NCBI GenBank assembly: GCA_030696315.1
Contig: JAUYSM010000026.1
Span: forward strand, 1 to 56,682
Direction of reading: 5' to 3'
Length of the DNA stretch: 56,682 bases
Source of the DNA: Pseudohongiella sp.
GTDB taxonomy: Bacteria; Pseudomonadota; Gammaproteobacteria; Pseudomonadales; Pseudohongiellaceae
This document shows, piece by piece, positions 19,924 to 28,044 of this stretch (position 1 is its first letter; each line of letters opens with the position of its first letter). A program made the translations under genes and the position numbers. The notes under the pieces were generated by a model that searched no databases, was not told the DNA's origin, and worked only from the letters and a program-made list of their open reading frames with translations.

Positions 19924-21606
19924 ATGGCTGAAAATCAAACAGTAGCACCCGGCCCGGTCAACTACCCAACACGCGAAGCGGTTGATTTTGTGATTGTTGG
20001 CTCAGGCTCAGCAGGTGGCATCATGGCCAAGGAGTTATCCACCGCTGGATTTTCCGTGGTGGTACTTGAACAGGGTCCGCATCTGACTGCTGCTGATTTC
20101 CGCCACGATGAATGGGGCATAGAGCACAATTTTGATTTGATGTGGGATCACCGCAAAGGGCATCCTCAAACAGAACGGCGGGATGCCAGTGAAGTTGCCC
20201 GACCTGCATCGTATGGCCTGGCATATGCACACAATGTGGGTGGCAGTAGCATTCACTTTTCCGGAAACTTCTGGCGGCTGCGGCCCATTGATTTTGTGGA
20301 AGCCAGTGCTCGGGGCGGAGTGCCCGGCACCAATTTTGTTGACTGGCCCATTACGTATGACGAGCTTGAGCCCTACTACACCAAGGTGGATTGGGAAATT
20401 GGCGTGTCCGGCCTGCAAGGCCCTTGGGATCCGCCGCGCTCGCGGGATTACCCATGCCCGCCCATGCCAATCAAATCATCGGACGTGTTGCTGGAGCGTG
20501 CGGCCAAAGCGCTGGGGCTGAACCCGTATCCGGCGCCGGTCGCTATTCTGTCAAGACCTCACAACGGACGCCCCGCCTGCATTCACTGCGGCTTTTGTAA
20601 CGGTTTTGGCTGTGAAGCCAACGCCAAATCGTCTTCCCTGGTGGCCATGATTCCGCTTGCGCTGGCCTCTGGCAAGTGTGAGTTACGCACCGCCTGCACG
20701 GTATCACGCGTCATCACAAATGATGCCGGTCGTGTCACCGAGGTGGAGTATTGGGATGGCGACGGCCAACAACAGGCACAGCGCGCCAACGCGGTGGTGA
20801 TGTGCGCCAATGGTGCCGAAACGCCACGGTTATTGTTGCTGTCCGCATCCGCACAACACCCGGATGGTTTGGGTAATTCCAGCGCCATGGTCGGCAAAAA
20901 TCTGATGTTTAATGGCTATTCCGCCGCGGTGGGACTGTTTGAACATCCCGTCAATGCCTACAAAAGTATCCCGGCCACACGCGTGATTCACGATTTTTAT
21001 GAACTGGACCCGGCACTGGGTTTTTATGGTGGCGGAGGTATTGATGGGCGTCATCCGCACCGAGGTTTACCCATGGGCACCGCGTTAAGCGCGGGTCTGT
21101 TTGGAGGGGCATCATGGGGCAGCGATTTTAAACGTTCGATGTCTGAGGAATTTACCCATACCGCAGCCTTTGACGGGCACACCACATCACTGCCGCAGGC
21201 GACCAATAATGTGACCCTGGATCCCGACATGAAAGATAAGTTCGGGCGACCAGCAATTCGCACAACGTACAAGGATCACCCGGATGATATCGCCACCATG
21301 AAGTTTTTTATGGAGCGCAGTCTTGAATTGATGGATGCGGCAGGTGCCATCAAAAAAATCGGGTTTTATCCTGAGCAAGGCCAACTCGGATCCGTACATC
21401 TGTTGGGTACATGTCGCATGGGGAATGACCCAACCACCTCGGTGGTCGACAAATTCAACCGTTCACATGATGTCCCCAATCTGTTTATGGTCGATGGCAG
21501 CAGCATGGTGACCTCATCACGCGGGCAACCCACCATGACCATCATGGCGCTGGCCTTTCGGGCGGCGGATAACATCATTCAATTCGCGCGCCGCGGAGAG
21601 ATATAA
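19924..21606 (+). CDS. GMC-family FAD oxidoreductase, copy 2
   Basis: This 560-residue flavoprotein is a close paralogue of the one at 14.6 kb. It shares long identical blocks, including VDFVIVGSGSAGGIMAKEL, the HNVGGSSIH motif, the four-cysteine segment (Cys219, 222, 225, 230) and the C-terminal SSRGQPTMTIMALAF. Differences cluster in the middle (for example FNGYSAAVGLFEHPVNA instead of FNCHASAVGLFEQPVNA), consistent with a related but distinct substrate. Unlike copy 1, no small subunit precedes it, and no export signal is seen. It may use the copy-1 small subunit, or may act in the cytoplasm. GGAGA precedes the ATG. A structured repeat resembling the one after copy 1 follows its stop codon, so the duplication may have included the 3' flank. 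Confidence 0.9.
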   Translation: MAENQTVAPGPVNYPTREAVDFVIVGSGSAGGIMAKELSTAGFSVVVLEQGPHLTAADFRHDEWGIEHNFDLMWDHRKGHPQTERRDASEVARPASYGLAYAHNVGGSSIHFSGNFWRLRPIDFVEASARGGVPGTNFVDWPITYDELEPYYTKVDWEIGVSGLQGPWDPPRSRDYPCPPMPIKSSDVLLERAAKALGLNPYPAPVAILSRPHNGRPACIHCGFCNGFGCEANAKSSSLVAMIPLALASGKCELRTACTVSRVITNDAGRVTEVEYWDGDGQQQAQRANAVVMCANGAETPRLLLLSASAQHPDGLGNSSAMVGKNLMFNGYSAAVGLFEHPVNAYKSIPATRVIHDFYELDPALGFYGGGGIDGRHPHRGLPMGTALSAGLFGGASWGSDFKRSMSEEFTHTAAFDGHTTSLPQATNNVTLDPDMKDKFGRPAIRTTYKDHPDDIATMKFFMERSLELMDAAGAIKKIGFYPEQGQLGSVHLLGTCRMGNDPTTSVVDKFNRSHDVPNLFMVDGSSMVTSSRGQPTMTIMALAFRAADNIIQFARRGEI

Positions 21607-21621
21607 GGGAAATCCAGGAGT

Positions 21622-21637
21622 CGGAGGCATGCCTCCG
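21622..21637. repeat. 16-base perfect palindrome
   Basis: CGGAGGCATGCCTCCG is fully self-complementary and lies 15 bases after the GMC copy-2 stop, next to the larger hairpin. It shares TCGGAGG with the repeat family at 54-56 kb. Confidence 0.5.
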
Positions 21638-21644
21638 GTGGATT

Positions 21645-21737
21645 GAAAGAGCCCGCCATGAGCCGGGAGGTTCCTCGCAACGACGCTTCGCGTCTGATTG
21701 TTGCTCGCTCTCCTCCCGGCTCACGGCGGGCTCTTTC
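21645..21737 (+). repeat. structured intergenic element, copy 2, with 26-base hairpin arms
   Basis: Left arm 21645-21670 and right arm 21712-21737 are complementary over 26 bases with one mismatch (21658/21724). The enclosed core is TTCCTC, a GCAAC/GTTGC stem (21677-21681 with 21700-21704), an inner GACGC/GCGTC stem with a TTC loop (21682-21694) and a TGATT bulge. The core closely matches that at 16313-16353, whereas the outer arms differ entirely. It could act as a terminator for GMC copy 2 or be a transposable palindromic repeat. Confidence 0.65.
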
Positions 21738-21773
21738 ATGGCAAGTTCAGGAGTATGGGTCAGTACGCGTTCG

Positions 21774-21785
21774 CCCTCCGACCCC
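21774..21785 (-). repeat. isolated GGGGTCGGAGGG repeat core
   Basis: CCCTCCGACCCC on the plus strand is the same 12-base core as the repeats at 54.2 and 56.1-56.3 kb. It lies 18 bases beyond the end of the YtcJ-like gene. Confidence 0.45.
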
Positions 21786-21803
21786 TGTGCCACTGGTTTT
21801 ACT

Positions 21804-23546
21804 TCAACGACGGTAAGTAATTTCTCCTCCCACAATAGTCATCACGTTTTCCGCGGTGAGAATCTCCTGCGGCGGCACGGTCATAAAGTCGCGATTAAAG
21901 ACGGTGAAATCGGCGTACTTACCCACCTCAACAGTACCGCGCAGGTTTTCCTGGAAAGAACCATGCGCCGCCCAGCTGGTGAACATTTTTAATGCAGACT
22001 CACGCGATACCGCCAGCTCAGGATGCCAGCCAGCACCATCGGTACCGTCCAGACGTTTGCGCTCAATGGCTGCATAAAATTCAATACGAGGATCACCCAC
22101 TTCCACGGGCGCATCCGAGCCACCCAGAATCATCAGGCCTTTGTCGACCAACTGCTGCCATGGATAGGCATAACCCAGACGATCAGCACCCAAACGATCT
22201 GGCGCAAAATTCAGGTCGCCAATGCCGTGGCTGGGCTGCATGGACGGCAACACACTCATGGTCACGAACCGCTGTTGATCACTGGGCGGAATAATCTGGG
22301 CGTGCTCCATGCGCCAGCGCAGATCCTGACTGATCCACTGATCCTGCGGAATCGCGTCCCAGGCCTCCTGATACCAGTCCAGCAAAGTACGTACCGCACG
22401 GTCACCAATCACGTGTGTCATGATCTGGAAGCCTTGCTGCAGTGAGGCGTGCAACACCGGCACCAGTTCTTCTTTGGTCGTGCGGTTCATAAATCCATTG
22501 TGATCGGCATCGGAATAATTTTCGATCAGCGCTGCGCCACGCGAACCCAGTGTGCCGTCGATATAAACCTTGATGCCACGGACATCAAACATATCGTCAG
22601 CGGTTTTCTCACGACCACGGCGGATAAATTCATTGGCTTCTGCAATCGGCACGGCTGCATAGACGCGATGCGCCATTTGCCCTTCGCTGTGCAATTCCTT
22701 CATCAGATCAACAAGACGCAGTGACATGCCGAGATCGTGCGTTTGTGTCCAGCCCATCGCAGCATTGGCTTGCATGCCACGCAACAAATTGTCCTTGAGG
22801 TACTCGTCGGTTTCCGGCGGCAGAATGTCACGGAATACATTCATGGCGTTGGCGAGCACATAACCGGTGGGGTTGCCATCAATGTCTCGCTCAAATCGCC
22901 CGCCTTCAGGGTCAGGCGTTTCACGTGTCACACCTGCCAGTTCCAGCGCTTTGGAATTCACCAGCGCTGAGACGCCATCCGCACGGGGCATATACAAGGG
23001 TTTGTTTTGAGTAAACGCATCCACGTCGGCTTTGTTCAGAAAGCGCTGTTCATCGGTCCACTCACGCTCGATCCAGCCACGACCTTGAATCCATTCGCCC
23101 TCGGGAATGGTGGCAGCCCATTCTTCAATTCTTGCGACGGTCGCCTCGAGCGTTGGAATACCAAACAGGCTCAAGGTTTTGGTGCGCCGCCCTACCCCTT
23201 CAAGGTGCTGATGGCTGTCAGCAAAACCGGCATACACCGTATTGCCAGCCATATCCAGAATTTCGGCGTCGCCACACATGTAGGCCTGAGCATCTGCATT
23301 GCTGCCCACAAATACAATGCGACCATCCAGCGCTGCAACGGCTTCTGCAGTCCATTGCGCGTCGTTGGCCGTGTAGATGGTGGTGTTGTGGATCACCAGA
23401 TCAGCCGCCTGACAGGCTGTGTCTGTTGCTGATTTTGCCGGTGTTGGCGTTGAAGTAGCGGTGGTCTGTGTTGTTGGCTCGCTGCACGCTGCAGCCAACA
23501 GGCTCAACGCAAAAATGGGGATAATTTTATTGCCGATTCTTTGCAT
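21804..23546 (-). CDS. YtcJ-like amidohydrolase family 3, lipoprotein
   Basis: The 580-residue protein has a lipoprotein signal (AAAC, lipidated Cys21) and a Thr/Pro-rich spacer, then an amidohydrolase-3 domain. The metal-binding HxH is in FADSHQH (His112, His114). Other markers are GIKVYIDGTLGSRGAAL, HVIGDRAVRTLLDW, the RMEHAQI histidine and GGSDAPVE with the catalytic Asp. Length and motif order match the YtcJ group of exported amidohydrolases, whose natural substrates are mostly unknown; N-substituted formamides or amides have been reported for some relatives. It converges with GMC copy 2 and is divergent from the ars operon. Its envelope location parallels the Tat-exported amidohydrolase at 12.3 kb. 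Confidence 0.9.
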   Translation of the reverse strand: MQRIGNKIIPIFALSLLAAACSEPTTQTTATSTPTPAKSATDTACQAADLVIHNTTIYTANDAQWTAEAVAALDGRIVFVGSNADAQAYMCGDAEILDMAGNTVYAGFADSHQHLEGVGRRTKTLSLFGIPTLEATVARIEEWAATIPEGEWIQGRGWIEREWTDEQRFLNKADVDAFTQNKPLYMPRADGVSALVNSKALELAGVTRETPDPEGGRFERDIDGNPTGYVLANAMNVFRDILPPETDEYLKDNLLRGMQANAAMGWTQTHDLGMSLRLVDLMKELHSEGQMAHRVYAAVPIAEANEFIRRGREKTADDMFDVRGIKVYIDGTLGSRGAALIENYSDADHNGFMNRTTKEELVPVLHASLQQGFQIMTHVIGDRAVRTLLDWYQEAWDAIPQDQWISQDLRWRMEHAQIIPPSDQQRFVTMSVLPSMQPSHGIGDLNFAPDRLGADRLGYAYPWQQLVDKGLMILGGSDAPVEVGDPRIEFYAAIERKRLDGTDGAGWHPELAVSRESALKMFTSWAAHGSFQENLRGTVEVGKYADFTVFNRDFMTVPPQEILTAENVMTIVGGEITYRR

Positions 23547-23686
23547 TATTGGTTTCCTGTCCAGAAGGTGTTGCCGGTTTCAGAGCGGCAGTATAACGCC
23601 GCATCGACACAATGTAAGCCTTGATATCAAGCACTTAACTTCTACGATAAATTAGTGCTTGCAGATTTACCGCGACGCGCTACTCT

Positions 23687-23710
23687 ATATTTCAATACTT
23701 ATTGAAATAT
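23687..23710. promoter_or_regulatory. perfect palindromic operator upstream of arsR
   Basis: ATATTTCAATA and TATTGAAATAT form perfect 11-base arms around a CT spacer, 24 bases before the arsR ATG. A further TGAAATATTT half-site follows directly. ArsR/SmtB repressors bind such AT-rich interrupted palindromes over the promoter of their own operon, so this is the likely autoregulatory site. Confidence 0.75.
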
Positions 23711-23733
23711 TGAAATATTTAAATGAGAGACCC

Positions 23734-24099
23734 ATGACGAACTCCGTGATGAATGCGCACACTCACAAGGCTACCGAAGCGCAAGCCCTGCAGCGTTTTT
23801 CGGCCCTATCGCAGGAAACACGCCTGAGAATCGTCCGTCTGCTGGTCGTCGCGGGTGACGAAGGATTGCCTGCTGGCACCATTGCCAGCCAACTTGGCAG
23901 CAGTGATTCGCGGTTGTCATTTCACTTATCCCATCTGGAACATGCTGGCCTGGTGCAATCGCGCCGTGAAGGTCGCTCCATCATTTACAGCGTGGTATTC
24001 CCGGCACTGGCCGCGCTGAGTGAGTTTCTGATCCATGACTGCTGCCAGGGTTTTGAGGAGAACACACATGCACGCTGCAAGTCCCAATCTTGTGACTGA
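23734..24099 (+). CDS. arsR: ArsR-family arsenic-responsive repressor with C-terminal Cys site
   Basis: The 121-residue winged-helix repressor has the ArsR core [15 protein letters not shown] and the recognition helix [16 protein letters not shown]. The CVC motif found in the DNA-binding helix of the E. coli type is absent. Instead a C-terminal cluster is present: Cys103-Cys104 (HDCCQG), Cys115 and Cys120. This resembles the Acidithiobacillus-type As(III) site, so As(III) or methylarsenite sensing is likely. The ATG at 23734 sits just behind a perfect palindrome; an in-frame upstream start at 23659 would place the operator inside the gene and is rejected. The gene overlaps arsH by 32 bases, showing tight co-expression. 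Confidence 0.9.
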   Translation: MTNSVMNAHTHKATEAQALQRFSALSQETRLRIVRLLVVAGDEGLPAGTIASQLGSSDSRLSFHLSHLEHAGLVQSRREGRSIIYSVVFPALAALSEFLIHDCCQGFEENTHARCKSQSCD

Positions 24100-24781
24100 A
24101 CTGGTCGACTTTCCATCCATCGACAAACTCAGGGCGACCCCGTCAACGCACGCGCCACGGATTCTGTTGTTATACGGCTCGCTGCGCGAGCGCTCTTACA
24201 GCAAGCTGCTGACCTTGGAAGCCGAGCGGCTGCTGCAAATGATGGGCGCGGAAACACGCGTGTTTGATCCGCACGGATTGCCGCTGCCTGATGGAGCAGA
24301 TCCCAGCCATCCCAAAGTCAGAGAATTGTTTGAGCTTTGCATGTGGTCGGAAGGTCAGGTCTGGACCAGCCCGGAACGTCATGGCGCCATGACCGGGGTG
24401 ATGAAATCGCAGATTGACTGGATACCTCTGGCACTGGGCGCCATTCGCCCAACCCAGGGTCGCACGCTCGCTGTGATGCAGGTATGCGGTGGTTCACAGA
24501 GTTTTAACACCGTGAATCAGATGCGGGTCTTGGGCCGTTGGATGCGCATGGTCACCATTCCCAATCAGTCATCGGTCGCCAAAGCCTATGATGAATTTAC
24601 CGAAGAAGGCCGCATGAAGCCATCTTCTTATTATGACCGTGTAGTCGACGTCATGGAGGAACTGATAAAGTTCACGCTGTTAACGCGTGACATTGCTCCC
24701 TATCTGACCAATCGGTACAGCGAACGCAAAGAATCCGCTGAAAAACTCCATCAACGACTCCAACTGGCTACAGCGATTTGA
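24068..24781 (+). CDS. arsH: ArsH, NADPH-dependent FMN organoarsenical oxidase
   Basis: The 237-residue flavodoxin-like protein has the FMN phosphate-binding loop [15 protein letters not shown] and the [18 protein letters not shown] segment diagnostic of ArsH. Known members oxidise toxic trivalent methylarsenite and trivalent aromatic arsenicals to the pentavalent forms, and some reduce quinones or chromate. The chosen ATG at 24068 lies inside the end of arsR; the frame upstream of it is shadow sequence. Its stop codon overlaps the start of the MFS gene. No ArsC reductase or ArsB/Acr3 efflux pump is present, so the operon seems aimed at organoarsenicals rather than arsenate. Confidence 0.93.
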   Translation: MHAASPNLVTELVDFPSIDKLRATPSTHAPRILLLYGSLRERSYSKLLTLEAERLLQMMGAETRVFDPHGLPLPDGADPSHPKVRELFELCMWSEGQVWTSPERHGAMTGVMKSQIDWIPLALGAIRPTQGRTLAVMQVCGGSQSFNTVNQMRVLGRWMRMVTIPNQSSVAKAYDEFTEEGRMKPSSYYDRVVDVMEELIKFTLLTRDIAPYLTNRYSERKESAEKLHQRLQLATAI

Positions 24782-26025
24782 ATAACACCGATCAGATTAA
24801 AACCGATGAACTGGTCGGATTGACGCCCACGGGAACCCCGGTTCAGCAACCGCAAAAACGCTGGATAGTCTCGGCGCTCGGCATCATGCAGATTTTTGCC
24901 TGGGGCAGCACCTTTTACCTGCCAGCCATTCTGGCATCGTCGATTGCTGAGGACACCGGCTGGCCGCTGGTGTGGATTGTTGGTTCCTTGTCGATTGGCC
25001 TGGTGGTGGCGGGTCTGGTGTCGCCCAAAGTGGGCGAGCGCATCGATAAAAAAGGTGGCCGCTGGGTGCTGTCGGTCTCTTGTGTGTTGTTGACGCTGGG
25101 ACTGGTGATCACGGGTCTGTCTGTCAACTTGTGGATGTACCTGGCCGGCTGGCTGATCCTGGGCGTTGGCATGGGCACCGGCCTGTACGATGCCGCGTTT
25201 GCCTCGCTTGGCCAGATATATGGACTCAAGGCGCGTTCAGCCATCACGACCTTGACCCTCTGGGGTGGCTTTTCCAGCACGGTATGCTGGCCACTATCAG
25301 CCTGGTTGCTTGCACATGTCGGCTGGCGCAACACCAGCCTGGTCTATGCTGGCATTCTGCTGCTTGTCTGTTTGCCGCTGATCCGCAAGGTGATGCCGGC
25401 GCGTGTCAGACCCGCCATGCGCATGCGCAATGAAGCAAGTTCCAGGGATTTGATACTCAACAACGCTGAACAGCAACAAATGACATTGGTCATGTTGGCC
25501 ATGATGATTGCCGGTGCGATCGGTGCGCTGGTCTCTGTGCACCTGCTATTAATCCTGTCCGAGCGTGAACTGGGCCTGCAGCAAATGGTTGCGCTTGGCG
25601 CCTTGATCGGGCCGGCGCAAGTGGCAGGCAGATTGCTGGAAGCCGCCAACCGCGAACGCCACCATCCTCTGTGGACATTAACCGTCTCAGTAGCACTCAC
25701 TGCGATTGGATTAGTGCTGCTGGCAAGCGGCGCTCAAATCACCGCGCTTGCCATCATACTGTACGGCGCAGGCAATGGCATCTTCAGTATCGCCAAAGGT
25801 GCCCTGCCCTTGTATCTGTTTGGCACAGAACGTTACGCACGCATCATGGGGCGACTCGCCCGGCCCTCGATGTTGGCACAAGCATTGGTACCCGCGCTGG
25901 TCGCCTGGTTACTGGCAGACTATGGCCCCTTGCCATCCCTGCTACTGCTGGCGGCACTGGGGGTCGGTAATGTAGTGATTACCGCCCGCCTGTGGCAGTT
26001 GCGCCGGCAACCGATCAGCGTTTGA
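24778..26025 (+). CDS. MFS transporter in the ars operon
   Basis: The 415-residue protein has about twelve membrane segments, including the motif-A-like loop [14 protein letters not shown] between the second and third. No ATG exists before the first membrane helix, so a TTG at 24778 that overlaps the arsH stop (TTGA) is the likely start; this favours translational coupling. The family resemblance is to general MFS permeases. Its place after arsR-arsH suggests efflux of an arsenical, comparable in role to ArsK or ArsP although it is not clearly either. Substrate is inferred only from neighbours. The 3' end overlaps the convergent BNR gene by 11 bases. Confidence 0.8.
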   Translation: MNNTDQIKTDELVGLTPTGTPVQQPQKRWIVSALGIMQIFAWGSTFYLPAILASSIAEDTGWPLVWIVGSLSIGLVVAGLVSPKVGERIDKKGGRWVLSVSCVLLTLGLVITGLSVNLWMYLAGWLILGVGMGTGLYDAAFASLGQIYGLKARSAITTLTLWGGFSSTVCWPLSAWLLAHVGWRNTSLVYAGILLLVCLPLIRKVMPARVRPAMRMRNEASSRDLILNNAEQQQMTLVMLAMMIAGAIGALVSVHLLLILSERELGLQQMVALGALIGPAQVAGRLLEAANRERHHPLWTLTVSVALTAIGLVLLASGAQITALAIILYGAGNGIFSIAKGALPLYLFGTERYARIMGRLARPSMLAQALVPALVAWLLADYGPLPSLLLLAALGVGNVVITARLWQLRRQPISV

Positions 26026-27874
26026 TCAGATCAACCAACCGGAATTCAAACGTATCGGCATTCACCAGATCAAAACGCGCGGTGAAGGTGTCTGGCCCGA
26101 CGCTGATAATGTCCTCGTAACGATTGGTTGAGGTGGCAAACACGCCGCTGCAGGACGGTTGTTCACCGGCAGCCGTCAAGGCATTCCGACTGTTAAACGG
26201 CCGTTGTTTGTTGACGCGGATAATGCCTTGATCCAGATTCACAATATCAAAGGCGATATCAAAACGCTGAGCACTGGCATCATCAGCAGGTGCATTGGTG
26301 TTTTGAATGCGCACACAACTGTAGATACGATTTTCAGGCGCGAAGTAGTTGGCAATGTTGTTCTGCACCAACTGCAACGCCGGGTTGGGTGCCACGCCTG
26401 CAAACGCAGACGGCCAGCCATCAAAGGGCAGTACGTCTTTGATGTCCAGCGTTTTCAACGTTAACGCGGCTTCGCTTAGCAACTCAAACGTAAAGCGTCT
26501 GGTGACATCCCCGACTTTGATCACGTCCGTGTAGCGCCCGGTGGTCGCCTCAAACACACCGCTGCAAGTCGGTAACTGCCCCGAACTGGTCAGTGCATTG
26601 CCGGCATTAAAGGCGCGCTCACGCAGCACCTGAATCTGCTGGATCTGATCACCCTGTTTACCGATGATTTTTAATGCCATATCAAACCGGGGTATGCCGT
26701 TTAACGACGACGGCTGGCCGTTGGCCTGAATGTTGATGCAGGTGTAAATGATGTCGTTGGCCGTATCCAGATGACCAATATTATTCAGATCCAGCCACAA
26801 GGCAGCATCCGGAGTAACACCATTAAAGGCGGAAGGCCACAACGGTGGTGCCGGCGGCTCCGGCTCTTTGGGCGGTTCGGGCTCGACGGGCGGTGCGACT
26901 GTGGCAACGGTGGTGCGGTAATACCCTGAGTTAGCTGCTTTCCCGGTGTTGTGATAGATCACCATCTTGTTTTGGGAAAACGCGATCGCAAAGCGTGTCA
27001 CGCTGGAGACTTCAGGCAACAGTTCCAGCACTTGTGTCCAGTTATCGCCGCGATCGGTTGAGGTCAGCACGTAGGACTTGCGATCAAAGGTTTCGCCAAC
27101 GGCGTACAAGGTTGTGCCCGAGGCCGCGATATCGCGCAAGGTGATTTTGAACAGACCAACAAAATCCGGCAGCGTGTTGGAAATGCTGTACCAGACCCCT
27201 TCATTGTTGTCCCAGCGGCGTGCTCCAAAGTCCATTATGAGATAAACGTCGTTACCCACGGTCACTAATTGCCTTGGCGCCCCACTTAGCCACTGATCGG
27301 CGCCGTGTTTCAGCCACGTCACACCTTGATCAGTGCTGCGGTACAAACCGCCGCTGGAGATCACAAATATACCGCTGCTGGAGATGGTGCCATCGGCGGC
27401 GGATTCACTTCTTGAGGTTGTGTATTTGCGAATCGTCCAGTTCGCACCCTTGTCTGTAGAAATAAATACTTCATCGCGGTTGGAGACACCCAACAGCACT
27501 GAGCCATCGTAGACCAGATCGTTGATCACGCCATTACTGGTGACCTGCGGCCGACTTACCTCTGTCCAGGTCTGGCCATTATCTGAACTTTTCAGAAAGA
27601 TCATCGCCGCCGGCGGTGATTGCATGCGCATGGCGTACACTTCCTGCCCGATACTGACCATCGCGGTCACCCTGTCGGTCAATCCAGTCACTTCCGTCCA
27701 GCTTTGGCCGGCATCGGTCGAACGCAAGGTTTTGTCTTCGTAGTGAAACAGCACATTGCCATGTGCCAGCAGTTTTGAGGTATTGCGCACACTGGCGGGT
27801 GCTTGCAGCACTTCCCAGGACTGCGCGTGCACAAAGACCGGAAACAGCAGAGTGAGGATCAGAAAAAAACGCAT
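26015..27874 (-). CDS. secreted Asp-box (BNR) repeat protein with two novel C-terminal domains
   Basis: The 619-residue protein has a cleavable signal (RFFLILTLLFPVFVHAQ). Residues ~20-325 form a beta-propeller-like domain with at least five Asp-box repeats (STDAGQSW, SSDNGQTW, STDKGANW, STDQGVTW, STDRGDNW), as in sialidase or Vps10/BNR proteins. A proline/glutamate-rich linker (residues ~327-345) leads to two tandem copies of a ~135-residue domain (346-486 and 487-619). The same domain ends the matrixin protease at 16.4 kb. No catalytic sialidase residues were recognised, so binding or surface display is more likely than catalysis. An 11-G homopolymer lies 82 bases upstream of its start. Confidence 0.8.
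   Translation of the reverse strand: MRFFLILTLLFPVFVHAQSWEVLQAPASVRNTSKLLAHGNVLFHYEDKTLRSTDAGQSWTEVTGLTDRVTAMVSIGQEVYAMRMQSPPAAMIFLKSSDNGQTWTEVSRPQVTSNGVINDLVYDGSVLLGVSNRDEVFISTDKGANWTIRKYTTSRSESAADGTISSSGIFVISSGGLYRSTDQGVTWLKHGADQWLSGAPRQLVTVGNDVYLIMDFGARRWDNNEGVWYSISNTLPDFVGLFKITLRDIAASGTTLYAVGETFDRKSYVLTSTDRGDNWTQVLELLPEVSSVTRFAIAFSQNKMVIYHNTGKAANSGYYRTTVATVAPPVEPEPPKEPEPPAPPLWPSAFNGVTPDAALWLDLNNIGHLDTANDIIYTCINIQANGQPSSLNGIPRFDMALKIIGKQGDQIQQIQVLRERAFNAGNALTSSGQLPTCSGVFEATTGRYTDVIKVGDVTRRFTFELLSEAALTLKTLDIKDVLPFDGWPSAFAGVAPNPALQLVQNNIANYFAPENRIYSCVRIQNTNAPADDASAQRFDIAFDIVNLDQGIIRVNKQRPFNSRNALTAAGEQPSCSGVFATSTNRYEDIISVGPDTFTARFDLVNADTFEFRLVDLIKR
26018..26416 (-). other. shared ~135-residue domain, second copy in BNR protein
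   Basis: Residues 487-619, starting WPSAFAGVAPNPAL and running to the C-terminus. Key marks are QNNIANYF, SCVRIQN, RFDIAFDIVN, LDQGIIRV, RPFNSRNAL, PSCSGVF, YEDIISVG and TARFDLV. Confidence 0.65.
26417..26839 (-). other. shared ~135-residue domain, first copy in BNR protein
   Basis: Residues 346-486, starting WPSAFNGVTPDAAL. Marks are LNNIGHL, TCINIQ, RFDMALKI, RAFNAGNAL, PTCSGVF, YTDVIKVG and TFELLS. A few extra residues sit between RFD and RAFN compared with the other copies. Confidence 0.65.
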
Positions 27875-27956
27875 GGTGTTGGCCCCTTTTTTTGCCGCAG
27901 GTATTCATCAGACCGGGATCGTAAATAGCTGCCACCGGACGAACAATGCCACATTC

Positions 27957-27967
27957 GGGGGGGGGGG
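27957..27967. repeat. homopolymeric tract of 11 G
   Basis: Eleven consecutive G lie in the 170-base divergent region between the BNR gene and serB, 83-93 bases before the BNR start (C-tract in that direction). Such tracts slip easily and can tune promoter spacing; an assembly error in length is also possible. Confidence 0.7.
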
Positions 27968-28044
27968 CTATGCCGGGTCATTCAGGGAGCTGACGTAAAA
28001 CCAGCGTTTGCGAGTACAATACCGGCCTCGCAAACGGGGAGCAT

